The notes under the pieces are model-generated. The model worked only from the letters and a program-made list of their open reading frames with translations, ran no database searches and had not been told where the DNA came from. Shown here in pieces: positions 27,241 through 37,211 of a stretch of 64,000 bases of DNA; the stretch's first letter is position 1, and each line of letters begins with the position of its first letter. A program made the translations under genes and the position numbers. Source of the stretch: Tateyamaria sp. syn59 (GTDB lineage Bacteria > Pseudomonadota > Alphaproteobacteria > Rhodobacterales > Rhodobacteraceae); assembly GCF_007995245.1 (NCBI RefSeq), contig NZ_VCBA01000008.1:63940-127939 (forward strand), read 5' to 3'.

Positions 27241-28542
27241 ATGACGATTTCTTCCTCGCTCAATGCAGGTGTTGCAGGGCTGCAGGCAAACGCAACGCGA
27301 CTTGCGTCCATCTCGGACAACATCGCGAACTCCTCAACCTTTGGCTACAAGCGGGTGCAAACCGACTTTCAGTCGATGGTCATTTCATCGAACGGTGGAA
27401 CCTATTCCGCAGGCGGCGTGCGTGCATCGACCGAACGCTTGATTGACCAACGCGGGTCGCTTGTATCCACGGCCAACGCAACAGACCTTGCCGTGCGGGG
27501 CCGGGGCATGTTGCCCGTGGCTCAATTGACGGACGTCAATCTGGCAAATGGCAGTAACCAGATGTTTCTGACGACAACGGGATCGTTCCGTACAGATGCG
27601 AACGGATACCTGCGGTCCGACTCGGGGCTCGTACTGATGGGATGGCCGGCACAACCGGACGGGTCGGTTCCGACCTTCCCACGCGACACATCCGATGGTC
27701 TGGAACCGGTGCAGATCAACGTGAACCAGTTCTCGGGCGAGCCGACAACGCAATTGTCTCTTGGCGTCAACCTGCCCGCAACCGATACCGACGCAGGCTC
27801 CGCCGGAGATGTGCAATATCTGTCAGTCGAGTATTTCGACAACCTGGGCACATCTGAAAACATTAATATCAGCTTCACACCGACCGTTCCCGCCACCGGC
27901 ACATCGAATGAATGGACAATGCAACTGACTGATTCCGCGCTTGGTGGCGCGGTTGTGGGTGAATATGTCCTGACCTTCGATGACAGCAGGTCCGCCGGTG
28001 GCACACTCGCCTCAGTCACAACGACGACTGGTGGCGCCTATGATGCTGCCACTGGGAACATCGTTATCAACGCTGAAGGCGGGCCGCTGGAAATCAACAT
28101 CGGCCAACTTGGCGCAAGCGACGGGCTGACTCAATTATCAGACAGCTTTGCCCCGGTGTCCATTTCCAAAGACGGCTCGCCCGTTGGCAACATGACCAAT
28201 GTCGAAGTTGACCCCAACGGCTTTGTGACCGCCTTTTTTGACACCGGGATCAACCGAACAATCTACCAGATTCCCCTGGTGGATTTGCCAAATCCCAACG
28301 GAATGGTTGCTCTGGACCAGCAGACATATCTGCCATCGCCAGAAAGCGGCAGCTTCTTTCTGTGGGATGCCGGTGATGGGCCAACGGGTGATATCGTTTC
28401 CTACGCCCGAGAGGAATCTGCCGTGGATGTGGCCGGCGAATTGACGGCCATGATCCAAACCCAGCGCGCCTATTCGTCCAACGCCAAGGTGATCCAGACC
28501 GTGGACGAAATGCTGCAGGAAACGACCAATATCAAACGTTGA
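27241..28542 (+). CDS. flgE: Flagellar hook protein FlgE
   Basis: A 433-residue hook subunit. The N-terminal D0 part 'SISDNIANSSTFGYKR' is the flagellar rod/hook signature, and the C-terminal 'ELTAMIQTQRAYSSNAKVIQTVDEML' is the matching coiled-coil end. AAAGG lies seven bases before the ATG at 27241; a GTG two codons earlier is too close to it. It heads the hook-filament junction operon flgE-flgK-flgL-flgI and has a CtrA-like box upstream. Confidence 0.95.
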   Translation: MTISSSLNAGVAGLQANATRLASISDNIANSSTFGYKRVQTDFQSMVISSNGGTYSAGGVRASTERLIDQRGSLVSTANATDLAVRGRGMLPVAQLTDVNLANGSNQMFLTTTGSFRTDANGYLRSDSGLVLMGWPAQPDGSVPTFPRDTSDGLEPVQINVNQFSGEPTTQLSLGVNLPATDTDAGSAGDVQYLSVEYFDNLGTSENINISFTPTVPATGTSNEWTMQLTDSALGGAVVGEYVLTFDDSRSAGGTLASVTTTTGGAYDAATGNIVINAEGGPLEINIGQLGASDGLTQLSDSFAPVSISKDGSPVGNMTNVEVDPNGFVTAFFDTGINRTIYQIPLVDLPNPNGMVALDQQTYLPSPESGSFFLWDAGDGPTGDIVSYAREESAVDVAGELTAMIQTQRAYSSNAKVIQTVDEMLQETTNIKR

Positions 28543-28581
28543 TAAGGGCGTTCGGCGCCACTGAATGCGGGAGTTCGCACC

Positions 28582-30036
28582 ATGTCACTGTCCAGCGCAC
28601 TATACTCGGCCATGTCCGGAATCCGAGCCGCAAGTCGCGGATCGGAGATTGTGTCCAGCAACATCGCGAACGCCAACACGCCTGGCTATGCACGTCGCAC
28701 GCTATCAATCTCGTCGGACAGCGGCGGTGCGGCCGTTGGCGTCCGGATCAACGGCGTCGTACGACATGTTGACCAACAGGTCATCAACGATCGTCGCCTG
28801 GCTGATGCAGAGGTCGGGTACCGGACGGAAACGACGTCTGCACTGACCAAGATCGAGGACCTAGTCGGCACCCCGGACCAAGGGGGATCGCTTGCTGCGC
28901 GCGTCGCAGATTTCGAAAAAAGCCTGATCACTGCAACAAGCAGACCGGATGCCACGGAACGCCTGACATCCGTCGCTTTCGCCGCCAAGGATCTGGCAAA
29001 GTCCATCAACGCAGCTGCACAGGGCATTCAGGACACACGAACGCAAGCGGATCGCAGCATTGATGCGCAAGTCACCCGACTGAACGACGCGCTTAAAGGT
29101 GTCGAAACGCTGAATGCGCGTATCGTCGCCAGCGACAAGGTCGGAACCGAACTTTCGGCGCTGGAAGATCAACGCCAACAACTGATAGATGAGATCAGCG
29201 AAATGGTACCTGTACGCGCCGTGCCGCGGGACCACGGAGCTGTCGCACTTTACTCAACAGGTGGGGCGATCCTCCTGGAAGGGCGCGCCGTTGTAGTTGG
29301 GTTTGAGCCTGCAAATGTCGTCACACCTTATGCGTCGTTGCATGACGGCACGTTGTCGGGCTTGACGCTCAATGGCGTTACGGTGAACACCAGCTCCGCA
29401 AGTGGCCGCCTGCACGGTGGCACGCTCGGCGCACAGTTCGAGATCCGGGACGAAATTGCCCCCGATGCGCAGCAGCAGATTGATGCGCTTGCACGCGATC
29501 TGATCGCACGCTTTGAAGACAGCAGCGTTGATCCGACCATAGCCGCGGGAGACGCGGGGTTGTTTACAGATGCTGGCATCGCCCTGGATCCGGCAGACGA
29601 AGTTGGGCTGGCCAATCGCATCTCGCTAAATGTGCTGGTCGATCCGGACAATGGCGGCGAAACCTGGCGGATCCGGGACGGGCTGGGGGCGACGGCGCCA
29701 GGCGATCCTGGAAATGGCGCATTGCTTATCGCGTTAACCGATACGTTGGTTGCGCAGAGACCCCAAGCATCTGGCGACTTTGGTGCCGTTGACCTTGGTA
29801 TTGACGGGATCGTGGCCAGCATCTCTTCCCAACTGGGATCGGACCGGTTGCGCGCCGATCAGCAAATGTCGTTCGCATCCGCACAGGCCGTCGAATTGGC
29901 GCAAATCGAGCGAGCAAACGGTGTCGATACTGACGCGGAGCTACAAACACTCATGATCCTTGAACAGGCTTACGCAGCAAATGCGCGCGTCATTTCGACC
30001 GTTGATGAAATGTTCGACACTCTGATGAGGATCTGA
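28582..30036 (+). CDS. flgK: Flagellar hook-associated protein FlgK
   Basis: A 484-residue junction protein between hook and filament. The N-terminus contains 'GSEIVSSNIANANTPGYARR' and the C-terminus 'LMILEQAYAANARVISTVDEMFDTLM', both typical of FlgK. GGGAG lies eight bases before the ATG. It lies between flgE (39 bp) and flgL (2 bp). Confidence 0.95.
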   Translation: MSLSSALYSAMSGIRAASRGSEIVSSNIANANTPGYARRTLSISSDSGGAAVGVRINGVVRHVDQQVINDRRLADAEVGYRTETTSALTKIEDLVGTPDQGGSLAARVADFEKSLITATSRPDATERLTSVAFAAKDLAKSINAAAQGIQDTRTQADRSIDAQVTRLNDALKGVETLNARIVASDKVGTELSALEDQRQQLIDEISEMVPVRAVPRDHGAVALYSTGGAILLEGRAVVVGFEPANVVTPYASLHDGTLSGLTLNGVTVNTSSASGRLHGGTLGAQFEIRDEIAPDAQQQIDALARDLIARFEDSSVDPTIAAGDAGLFTDAGIALDPADEVGLANRISLNVLVDPDNGGETWRIRDGLGATAPGDPGNGALLIALTDTLVAQRPQASGDFGAVDLGIDGIVASISSQLGSDRLRADQQMSFASAQAVELAQIERANGVDTDAELQTLMILEQAYAANARVISTVDEMFDTLMRI

Positions 30037-30038
30037 AG

Positions 30039-31046
30039 ATGAACACCTATGGTTTTGGCGATCTCGCCCAGACATTTCTGCTCCAGCGCCGCGGCGCGGC
30101 GCTCAAGACCGAGATGGCGCGCCTGAACGAAGAACTGGCAAGCGGCCAGGTCAGCGATGTCAAATCCGTGCTCGCAGGCAATGTCAGCTACCTGTCAGAT
30201 ATCGAAGGTGATCTCCGCACACTGTCGGCCTACAAAGTCGCAACATCGGAAGCCGCGCAATTTGCTGATAGCGCGCAAAGCGCGCTGGACCGTATGGACG
30301 CCAGCGCGGGCACACTCAGTAGTACGCTCCTCACCGTCTCGTCTAACGCCGTCGGCCCGGTTCTGGATCAGCTTTCGGTCGATGCGGCAAATGAATTTCG
30401 GGCACTCGTTTCGACCTTGAACACATCGAGCGCGGGCCGTTCGATTTTTGCTGGCGCCGCGACAAATACGCCAGCGTTGGCCGAAGCAGACACAATACTC
30501 TCGGACCTGCGCGCGGCAATCGCCGGAACCACAGGCGTCACAAACATCGCTGACGCGGTCACGCAGTGGTTCGACGACCCCACCGGCTTTCGTTCGTCGG
30601 CATACATCGGATCAGACAATTCGATCGCAGCTTTTCAGGTGGGCGAAGAGCAAAACGTGACGGTCGATCTGAAAGCAGATCAGGCGGTCTTTCGGGATCT
30701 TTTGAAAGGAACGGCGCTGGCCGCAATTGCTGCAGACAACACGCTGGGTCTGTCTAGCAACGGTCAACAAGAGCTTTTGCAGCTGGCAGGAAACGAATTG
30801 ATCCTGGCCAAGGACCAACTCACTGCAACACAAAGCAATTTAGGCTCTGCACAGTCGCGCATTGATACGATTGCGACGCAAAACGCAGCGCGTGAAACGA
30901 CACTTCAGTTCGCCAAGGGCGCGCTTCTTCAAGCCGATCCGTACGACACCGCAACTCAATTGGAGGCAGTCCAATTCCAGCTTCAATCCCTTTACACCGT
31001 GACCGCGCGTATGTCGGACCTTTCATTGGTGAATTTCGTCAGATGA
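30039..31046 (+). CDS. flgL: Flagellar hook-associated protein FlgL
   Basis: A 335-residue flagellin-like junction protein (HAP3). The N-terminal helix 'RGAALKTEMARLNEELASGQ' and the C-terminal 'QLQSLYTVTARMSDLSLVNF' correspond to the D0/D1 coiled coil of FlgL/flagellin. The ribosome-binding site AGGA is inside the end of flgK. It overlaps flgI by ATGA. Confidence 0.92.
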   Translation: MNTYGFGDLAQTFLLQRRGAALKTEMARLNEELASGQVSDVKSVLAGNVSYLSDIEGDLRTLSAYKVATSEAAQFADSAQSALDRMDASAGTLSSTLLTVSSNAVGPVLDQLSVDAANEFRALVSTLNTSSAGRSIFAGAATNTPALAEADTILSDLRAAIAGTTGVTNIADAVTQWFDDPTGFRSSAYIGSDNSIAAFQVGEEQNVTVDLKADQAVFRDLLKGTALAAIAADNTLGLSSNGQQELLQLAGNELILAKDQLTATQSNLGSAQSRIDTIATQNAARETTLQFAKGALLQADPYDTATQLEAVQFQLQSLYTVTARMSDLSLVNFVR

Positions 31047-32143
31047 TCCGCACTCTGATTTGCATGGTCGCCATCACATTCGGATCACTTGCAGAGGCCA
31101 ATCCGGTCCGCATCAAGGATCTCGTGGACTTTGACGGCGTGCGGGGCAACGACCTGGTTGGGTATGGATTGGTTGTCGGGCTTGACGGCACGGGCGACGG
31201 GTTGCGGAACGCGCCGTTTACCGAAGACATTATGACCAACATTCTGGAACGGCTCGGCGTCAACGTCACCGGTGAACAGTTTCGCCCCAAAAACGTGGCT
31301 GCCGTGATCGTTACTGCAACGCTTCCCCCTTTCGCGCGCAGCGGCAGTCAGATCGACATAACCGTGTCCGCAATCGGGGATGCCAAAAGTCTCTTGGGCG
31401 GTACGCTTGTTATGACGCCCATGAACGCTGCAGATGGCGAGATCTATGCGGTTGCGCAGGGGACGATCATTGCAGGTGGTGCCGTTGCTGAAGGTGATGG
31501 TGCACGCGTGACCCAAGGCGTCCCTACATCCGGCGTGATCCCGTCCGGTGCTCGGATCGAACGGGAGATTGACTTCGAGCTCAGCAGCCTCACCAACATG
31601 CGCCTCGCCTTGCGCGATCCAGACTTCACTACGGCAGCTCGGATCGAAGAAGCAATCAACGGCGTATTTGGGAGATCCGTTGCGACGATGCTCGATTCTG
31701 GAACAGTTTCGCTCAACATCTCGCAAACCCGGGCGCGTTCGGCGGCGCACGCTCTAGGTCGCATCGAAAACATAGCCGTCGAGCCCGAGCGCAAAGCGCG
31801 AGTTGTGGTAGATCAGCGGTCCGGGACCATCGTGATGGGTGACGACGTGCGCATCTCTCGTGTTGCAGTGTCACAGGGCAACCTGACGCTCCGCATTCAG
31901 GAACAACCCTTGGCTGTTCAACCGAACCCCTTTGCCGACGGTCAGACGGTGATCGTGCCGCGTACGACGGTGGATTTGCAAGAGGACGACGGCCCAGGAC
32001 TGGCAGAGGTGCCGGACGGCGCATCGTTGTCTGAAGTCATTGCTGGCCTGAATGCACTCGGCGTCGCGCCCAGGGATATGATCGACATCCTCAAAAGCAT
32101 AAAGGCGGCGGGCGCATTGCATGCAGAATTTGTTGTCCGGTAA
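31043..32143 (+). CDS. flgI: Flagellar P-ring protein FlgI
   Basis: A 366-residue periplasmic protein with a signal peptide (about 1-19, ending AEA-NP). It shows the family's strongly conserved 'RIKDLVDFDGVRGNDLVGYG' segment and 'GLDGTGDG'. It builds the P ring around the rod at the peptidoglycan. It is translationally coupled to flgL (ATGA). The 173 bp after it, up to the fliP end, is a convergent gap without a visible gene or clear terminator. Confidence 0.96.
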   Translation: MIRTLICMVAITFGSLAEANPVRIKDLVDFDGVRGNDLVGYGLVVGLDGTGDGLRNAPFTEDIMTNILERLGVNVTGEQFRPKNVAAVIVTATLPPFARSGSQIDITVSAIGDAKSLLGGTLVMTPMNAADGEIYAVAQGTIIAGGAVAEGDGARVTQGVPTSGVIPSGARIEREIDFELSSLTNMRLALRDPDFTTAARIEEAINGVFGRSVATMLDSGTVSLNISQTRARSAAHALGRIENIAVEPERKARVVVDQRSGTIVMGDDVRISRVAVSQGNLTLRIQEQPLAVQPNPFADGQTVIVPRTTVDLQEDDGPGLAEVPDGASLSEVIAGLNALGVAPRDMIDILKSIKAAGALHAEFVVR

Positions 32144-32316
32144 AGCGGTAGCTGGTCAGGTAAACTGACGAGCCGTTGCGCTTACATTAGCTCTCACCGA
32201 GTCTGGCGTAACACGGACATTGGGTTAAGCGGAAATGGGCGCTGTTCCGTGGGTTCAGAGCGACTGTGGTGTCAAGTCTTGGTGCCTGGCGCTGCATGAG
32301 GCAATTATGGGCAATA

Positions 32317-33039
32317 TCAAAAGTAGCTGCGCACCAAGCTGCCCGCAATGAGGCTCCAGCCGTCAGCGATAACGAAAAATGCCAGCTTGAAGGGCAGCGA
32401 CACAATAGCCGGCGGGACCATCATCATACCCATGCTCATCAGAATGGCTGCAACAACCAAATCAATGATGAGAAACGGAAGGAAAATGAGAAAACCGACT
32501 TGGAATGCGCGCGAGATTTCAGACAACAAAAAGCTGGGCACCAAAACCGAAAGGGGTGCGTCCGGTTCAAGCGTTGCGCCCCGCGTGTCCGGTCGAAGAT
32601 CCGCCATTGCAGCAAATGTATCCGCGTCCAAACGACCCGCCATAAACACCCGGAATGGCTCCAAGGTGCTAGAAAAGGCGGCATCCGGCTCTATCTGCTC
32701 GTTGATTAAGGGGCGCAAACCATTTTCCCAGGCGTCGACAAAGACCGGCTCCATGATGAAGTACGTCAAGAAGAGCGCGAGGCTGACGATCAGCATGTTG
32801 GGGGGCGATTGCTGCAAGCCGATCGCTTGACGCAAAATCGACAGCACCGTCACCAGAAATGGAAAGCATGTCACCATGATCGCCAGCCCAGGTGCGAGGC
32901 TTAGGACTGTAATCAAGGCGATAAGCTGCAGTGTTCGCGCGCTTAGCGAACCATCGTCTCCGAGCGAGATGGCCACATCCTGAGCGCCAGCCATTGCAGG
33001 CCAAAACAACAGGATGCACAGTACAACTGCATATCTCAT
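32317..33039 (-). CDS. fliP: Flagellar export gate protein FliP
   Basis: A 240-residue inner-membrane protein with a cleavable signal peptide and four helices. 'QQSPPNMLIVSLALFLT' and 'GMMMVPPAIVSLPFKLAFFVIADGW' are family hallmarks. It is part of the FliP5-FliQ4-FliR1 gate. The ATG at 33039 lies 7 bp after the fliN stop; the longer frame begins with TTG inside fliN. Last gene of the fliF-H-N-P unit. Confidence 0.95.
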   Translation of the reverse strand: MRYAVVLCILLFWPAMAGAQDVAISLGDDGSLSARTLQLIALITVLSLAPGLAIMVTCFPFLVTVLSILRQAIGLQQSPPNMLIVSLALFLTYFIMEPVFVDAWENGLRPLINEQIEPDAAFSSTLEPFRVFMAGRLDADTFAAMADLRPDTRGATLEPDAPLSVLVPSFLLSEISRAFQVGFLIFLPFLIIDLVVAAILMSMGMMMVPPAIVSLPFKLAFFVIADGWSLIAGSLVRSYF

Positions 33040-33046
33040 GGCAAGC

Positions 33047-33343
33047 TCAGAGGCCCGCGCCCAAATCAAGGATTTCGGTCAAGCGGACAACCAACTGGCC
33101 TTCTTCCTCACCATCGGCCTCTTCCAATGTGCCGCGCGCGATCAATTTGTCCCCCACGAACAGATCGACCGGGTCATCGACGCGCTTATCCAGCGTCAAC
33201 ACGGCATTCGATCCGAGCATGACCAGATCGCGGACAAGCGGCCGGGCGCGTCCAACGGAAACGGTAATCTCAATTGGGACAGCGGTAAAAGGGTTATGCG
33301 TGTCGGACGCAAGCGCCTTGGGAGAAGGAGTTTCAGCCATCAT
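33047..33343 (-). CDS. fliN: Flagellar motor switch protein FliN
   Basis: A 98-residue SpoA/FliN-type protein: 'VPIEITVSVGRARPLVRDLVML' and 'DLFVGDKLIARGTL' match the C-terminal FliN core. Its short length is normal for alphaproteobacteria. In the switch complex it would sit at the base of the C ring with FliM. The start overlaps the end of fliH by 11 bp. No fliM or fliG lies in the window. Confidence 0.92.
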   Translation of the reverse strand: MMAETPSPKALASDTHNPFTAVPIEITVSVGRARPLVRDLVMLGSNAVLTLDKRVDDPVDLFVGDKLIARGTLEEADGEEEGQLVVRLTEILDLGAGL

Positions 33344-33932
33344 TTACCTCAAAGGTTTGGGCTTCGAAAAAGGATGTGACAGCGGCCGAGATGTCCGCGA
33401 CTGTCCGGTCGAGATCTATTTCTGCTTCCGTCTGTTCAGTACGCAAAACCACCTGCGATGGTGCCAGAAGGTTGTCACTGACCAGAAGAAACGGGTCGGG
33501 GATGTCATCGTTGAGCACGCTGCGAACGGCCGCTTCGTTTTCGGGAGCCACAGCGATCTCAACGCGTTTGTCGAGGCTGACGCGCGCCATATCCTGTGCT
33601 TTCTCTCGCACATGAGCGCCAAGACTGGCGCGCGCGGCTTTGGGCAGGACAATGTCCGTGACACTTTTGATGACCGTTTCCACGGTTGCGGTCATAGTGG
33701 CACGCAACTCGTGATACTCGAAGGACGCGTCTTGCAAACTTGACGCCAGTCCGCTCGAAACGAAGCCTTGCGTCTCAGACTGAGCTGCTACAGCATCTTC
33801 CCAGCCTGCCTGATACCCCTTTTCGAAAGCCTCAAGCTTCTGATCTTCCACCATTTCTATGGGCATGGCGACGGCATCCGCGGGCTTGGATTTCTGTTCG
33901 CCGAAGTCTTCAAAGAGATGAGCTGCTGACAT
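33333..33932 (-). CDS. fliH: Flagellar assembly protein FliH (ATPase regulator)
   Basis: A 199-residue protein with an N-terminal acidic/helical region, 'AFEKGYQAGWEDA' (a FliH-type segment) and a helical C-terminal half. FliH holds the FliI ATPase at the export gate. Sequence similarity to the family is low, as is usual for FliH; the position between fliF and fliN supports the call. It overlaps fliF by one base. Confidence 0.8.
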   Translation of the reverse strand: MSAAHLFEDFGEQKSKPADAVAMPIEMVEDQKLEAFEKGYQAGWEDAVAAQSETQGFVSSGLASSLQDASFEYHELRATMTATVETVIKSVTDIVLPKAARASLGAHVREKAQDMARVSLDKRVEIAVAPENEAAVRSVLNDDIPDPFLLVSDNLLAPSQVVLRTEQTEAEIDLDRTVADISAAVTSFFEAQTFEVNDG

Positions 33933-35566
33933 CAGGCCCGCTCCTCTTCAAGCCAGCTGCGCAATATCTCAACCGTTTCATCCTGCCGCTCACCGATCAT
34001 GGAACGGAGCCGATCAACCGGATCTTCCGATAGCTGCGCGGGCATAGTGCTGTCTGGACCGGACGTGAGTGCCGAAAGATCCGGGAGCATTTCGGGAGCG
34101 GCCGCAATGTCGATGTCTGGCAGATCACCGTGTTCCATCGCAAGCTGGGGCGTTTCTCCAAAACCGCCACTTGGCAAAGCCGGCGGTAAATCGGCACCTT
34201 CGCCGGTTGTGGAGCCAGAGCGAGCCAGAACAGGTTTGACCACGAACAGGCCCAAGATAAGCGTGACAATCGCGAGGATTGCCATCTGGATAGCGGACAT
34301 CACGTCAAGGTGAACGCCATCAAGCAAGGAGGTTTCGGCTATTGTCCCTTGCGGCAATACCGGCTGGAGCGCCATCGCCTTGATCGTAATGACATCTCCC
34401 CGGCTTTCATCATATCCCACAGCGGAAGCAACAAGTTCGCGCAGCGCTTCAAGCTCTTCAGGCGAGCGGGCAATTGGATCGACGTCACCGCTGTCAGGTG
34501 CGACAACCTCATTGACCAGAACCGCCACCGTGATCCGACGGATCGCACCCGCCGACTTAACGATAGCGCGCTCCGTCTCCGACACTTCGTAATTGATCCT
34601 TTCGCGGGTTTCCGAGTTTTGGGACGACGAGTTGTCACCGCCCGCCCCTTCGCCATCCGGAAGGTTTGATGCGACAGTGACATCGCCATTGCCCGCCTCG
34701 TTCGACGTGCTCGTCCTCTCTTCGGTGTCCGTGCTGATGACAACACGTTCCTCGGGATCGAAACGGCGCTCGCGAATTTCTTCGGTTTCGGTGACGGTAT
34801 CGACGCTGACCTCAACAACGGCATTGCCAGGCCCAACGCGCGCTTCTAGCAGTCGTTCGACACGCTCTCGAAGCATCTGCGACTTGTCCTCTGACCCTGT
34901 CGCAGGAGCGGCGTCATCGCCCATACCCAGAACCGCACCATTTGCGTCAATCACCGCAACATCATCAGCTGACAAACCGGCAACAGCCGATGCCACGAGA
35001 AAACGGATTGCTTTGGCTTGCTTGGCTGAAAGCTCGCCGCCATTCGCTGCGATTGCAACGGATGCAGTCGGCGTGATGCTGCGCTGAAATGGGTTTGAGC
35101 CCGTGGACGCAATATGAACGCGCGCCATCGCGACATGAGGGCTGGACACGATTGTACGTGCCAATTCGCCTTCTTTGGCGCGCCAATATGCAGCGTCAAA
35201 CATCTGTGATGTCGTGCCAAAACCCGAAAGGCTGTCCAACAGCTCATAGCCTTGGCTGCTATTTGCCGGCAGTCCCTCACTTGCAAGGGTCAAGCGCAAT
35301 TCGTCTCGCTGCTGAGATGCAACGAAGATCGAGCCGCCGCGCACCTCAAACGGAACGCCGCGCTGTTCGAGCGCCCGCACGACATCCCCTGCAGCGCCGT
35401 TTTCCAGCCCTGCGTAAAGCAACGTCATTGTTGGCGCAGTCACGATGCGCGACATCGCCAGAATCGCCAGAAACATCGCCACGGTCGCGACGACCACGGT
35501 TATCTGACGTTTGATATCGAGTGCCATCCAGACATTCAGTAATTGCTGCACAATTGCCTCCGTCAT
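33932..35566 (-). CDS. fliF: Flagellar MS-ring protein FliF
   Basis: A 544-residue protein with two membrane helices (about 24-44 and 432-452) and ring-building motifs between them, including 'RVHIAS' and 'PTASVAIAANGGELSAKQAKAIRFLVASAVAGLSADDVAVIDANG' domains typical of FliF. The C-terminus reaches into the cytoplasm, where it binds FliG. First gene of the minus-strand fliF-fliH-fliN-fliP operon, sharing a CtrA-like box with fliL. Confidence 0.95.
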   Translation of the reverse strand: MTEAIVQQLLNVWMALDIKRQITVVVATVAMFLAILAMSRIVTAPTMTLLYAGLENGAAGDVVRALEQRGVPFEVRGGSIFVASQQRDELRLTLASEGLPANSSQGYELLDSLSGFGTTSQMFDAAYWRAKEGELARTIVSSPHVAMARVHIASTGSNPFQRSITPTASVAIAANGGELSAKQAKAIRFLVASAVAGLSADDVAVIDANGAVLGMGDDAAPATGSEDKSQMLRERVERLLEARVGPGNAVVEVSVDTVTETEEIRERRFDPEERVVISTDTEERTSTSNEAGNGDVTVASNLPDGEGAGGDNSSSQNSETRERINYEVSETERAIVKSAGAIRRITVAVLVNEVVAPDSGDVDPIARSPEELEALRELVASAVGYDESRGDVITIKAMALQPVLPQGTIAETSLLDGVHLDVMSAIQMAILAIVTLILGLFVVKPVLARSGSTTGEGADLPPALPSGGFGETPQLAMEHGDLPDIDIAAAPEMLPDLSALTSGPDSTMPAQLSEDPVDRLRSMIGERQDETVEILRSWLEEERA

Positions 35567-35611
35567 GCCAGACGTTCTGTCCGGCGTTGTGCCAGCAATG
35601 ACTGAACAGCC

Positions 35612-35626
35612 TTAACAATCGGTTAG
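35612..35626 (-). promoter_or_regulatory. CtrA-like box between fliF and fliL
   Basis: On the plus strand: TTAA-CAATCGG-TTAG, two half-sites with the seven-base CtrA spacer. It lies 46 bp from the fliF start and 48 bp from the fliL start, so it may serve both divergent operons. Confidence 0.55.
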
Positions 35627-35673
35627 TTGATCTGTGAGAAATCTGCTTCCGACACATTCTGAGCAGGACCCAG

Positions 35674-36162
35674 ATGACGGACGCAGCTATAGAAGCACCT
35701 GAAGAGGTGCAGAAATCCTCGAAAGTGCCCTTGATACTGGGGCTTGTCGCGCTTTTGCTTGGCGCAGGAGGCGGTTTTTTTGCAACTTTCTCCGGCTTGA
35801 TCCTCGCCCCCGAATCGCCAGTGAGCAGCACTCAGAAAGACACGACACCCGATGCGCTTCCCGACGTGTCCTTTGTCGCACTGGAACCGATGGTGATTTC
35901 TTTGACACCGAGTTCCCAAGGTCGACACTTGCGCTTCCGCGCCCAATTGGAAGTGCCATCCCAGTATGTGTCAGATGTCGAATCCATCCTGCCGCGGGTT
36001 ATCGACGTGTTGAACGGATACCTGCGCGCCCTGGAAATAAAAGACATCGAAAGCCCCGCAGCGCTCACCCGGTTGCGCGCGCAAATGCTGCGACGGGTAG
36101 AAATTGTGGCGGGCGCAGGTCGCGTAAACGACCTGCTCATCATGGAATTTGTCTTAAGCTGA
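35674..36162 (+). CDS. fliL: Flagellar basal body-associated protein FliL
   Basis: A 162-residue protein with one N-terminal membrane helix (about 19-40) and a periplasmic stomatin-like FliL domain ending in 'VNDLLIMEFVLS'. FliL surrounds and supports the stator. It heads the fliL-orf123-motE-motA-orf768 group. A second FliL-like gene lies at 45039-45521. Confidence 0.9.
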   Translation: MTDAAIEAPEEVQKSSKVPLILGLVALLLGAGGGFFATFSGLILAPESPVSSTQKDTTPDALPDVSFVALEPMVISLTPSSQGRHLRFRAQLEVPSQYVSDVESILPRVIDVLNGYLRALEIKDIESPAALTRLRAQMLRRVEIVAGAGRVNDLLIMEFVLS

Positions 36163-36172
36163 TGGTGGAAAA

Positions 36173-36544
36173 ATGGACTTGATTGCTGACATCTTGCTGG
36201 CAGCCGGCGCGCTTGGCGCGGGCTTTTATTGTTTCGTTCTCGGCCGACGGTTGAACCGCTTCAACAACCTGGAAAAAGGTGTCGGTGGAGCAGTCGCCGT
36301 CTTGTCCTCACAGGTCGACGACTTGACCAAAACGTTGGAGGCTGCACAGAAAACGGCCGCAGAATCCGCAGAGACGCTGAACGATACCACGCAACGGGCG
36401 ACAGAAATGGCGCGGCGTCTCGAGCTACAGATGGCTTCTTTGCACGATGTTCCCGACACGCCAGTTGCTGAGACTGCGACGCCCGCTCCTCAAGAGGTTG
36501 GAGAGCCAATCTTTACCCGCCGTAGTGTCGGAGCCAGGCAATGA
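36173..36544 (+). CDS. Small membrane-anchored coiled-coil protein of the stator operon
   Basis: A 123-residue protein: one N-terminal membrane helix (about 4-23) ending in a basic patch ('GRRLNRFNN'), then a heptad-rich coiled coil (about 35-90) and a short proline-rich tail. No family is recognised with certainty; small proteins of this kind accompany fliL in many alphaproteobacterial flagellar clusters. It lies between fliL (10 bp) and the motE-like gene (ATGA overlap), so a role in stator or basal-body assembly is inferred. Confidence 0.7.
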   Translation: MDLIADILLAAGALGAGFYCFVLGRRLNRFNNLEKGVGGAVAVLSSQVDDLTKTLEAAQKTAAESAETLNDTTQRATEMARRLELQMASLHDVPDTPVAETATPAPQEVGEPIFTRRSVGARQ

Positions 36545-37143
36545 AAACACGTCGCCCAAAGAGGATCACCAGCCGTGGATCAATCGCGTTTCTGGTGGCT
36601 TTGCTTCTGTCATCTGCAGCGGTGCGTGTCGGGACAAGCGCGACATCCGCACTGGCCGACGTGGACCTAGCAAACGGTTTTTCTCTGCCCCTAAGCGCTC
36701 AACCGGCGCAGGTTCAGCCCAAGAGGCTCGAAAGCGGTGACATTCAGCCGCTGCTTGATGCAATCCAAGCACGGGAAGCAAAGGTGACGAAACGCGAAAA
36801 CGCCATTGCCGCTCGAAGTAAGGCACTGGACGTCGCCCAAACCGAAGTGGAGCGACGATTGGTGGCGCTTGAAGCAGCAGAGCGGCAGCTTCGAGACACA
36901 TTGGCAATCGCCCAAACGGCTGCAGAAGACGATCTGGCGCGCCTTACCACCGTTTATGAAAACATGAAGCCCAAAGAAGCGTCCGCATTGTTTGAAGCGA
37001 TGGAACCGGCTTTTGCGGCTGGCTTTTTAGGCCGTATGGATCCGACGGTGGCCGCGAAAATCCTCGCCGGGCTTGATCCGCAAGTGGCTTATTCCATCAG
37101 CGCAATTGTGGCGGGAAGGAATGCGCAAGCGCCCAAAAACTGA
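36541..37143 (+). CDS. MotE-like protein (MgtE-N-type, chaperone of stator)
   Basis: A 200-residue exported protein with an N-terminal signal/anchor (about 12-40), a long coiled coil (about 65-120) and a C-terminal 'MKPKEASALFEAM...GRMDPTVAAKILAGLDP' unit that resembles the MgtE N-terminal repeat seen in MotE/FliG-like proteins. In rhizobia, MotE is a periplasmic chaperone of MotC. The position directly before motA supports a motor role. Overlaps the upstream gene by ATGA. Confidence 0.75.
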   Translation: MKTRRPKRITSRGSIAFLVALLLSSAAVRVGTSATSALADVDLANGFSLPLSAQPAQVQPKRLESGDIQPLLDAIQAREAKVTKRENAIAARSKALDVAQTEVERRLVALEAAERQLRDTLAIAQTAAEDDLARLTTVYENMKPKEASALFEAMEPAFAAGFLGRMDPTVAAKILAGLDPQVAYSISAIVAGRNAQAPKN

Positions 37144-37211
37144 GTGGTCGTGAGGCTTTGTTAACGGGTGTCTGCAATGGTTTGAGCAGATCGTAATGAG
37201 GGAATCGTCAC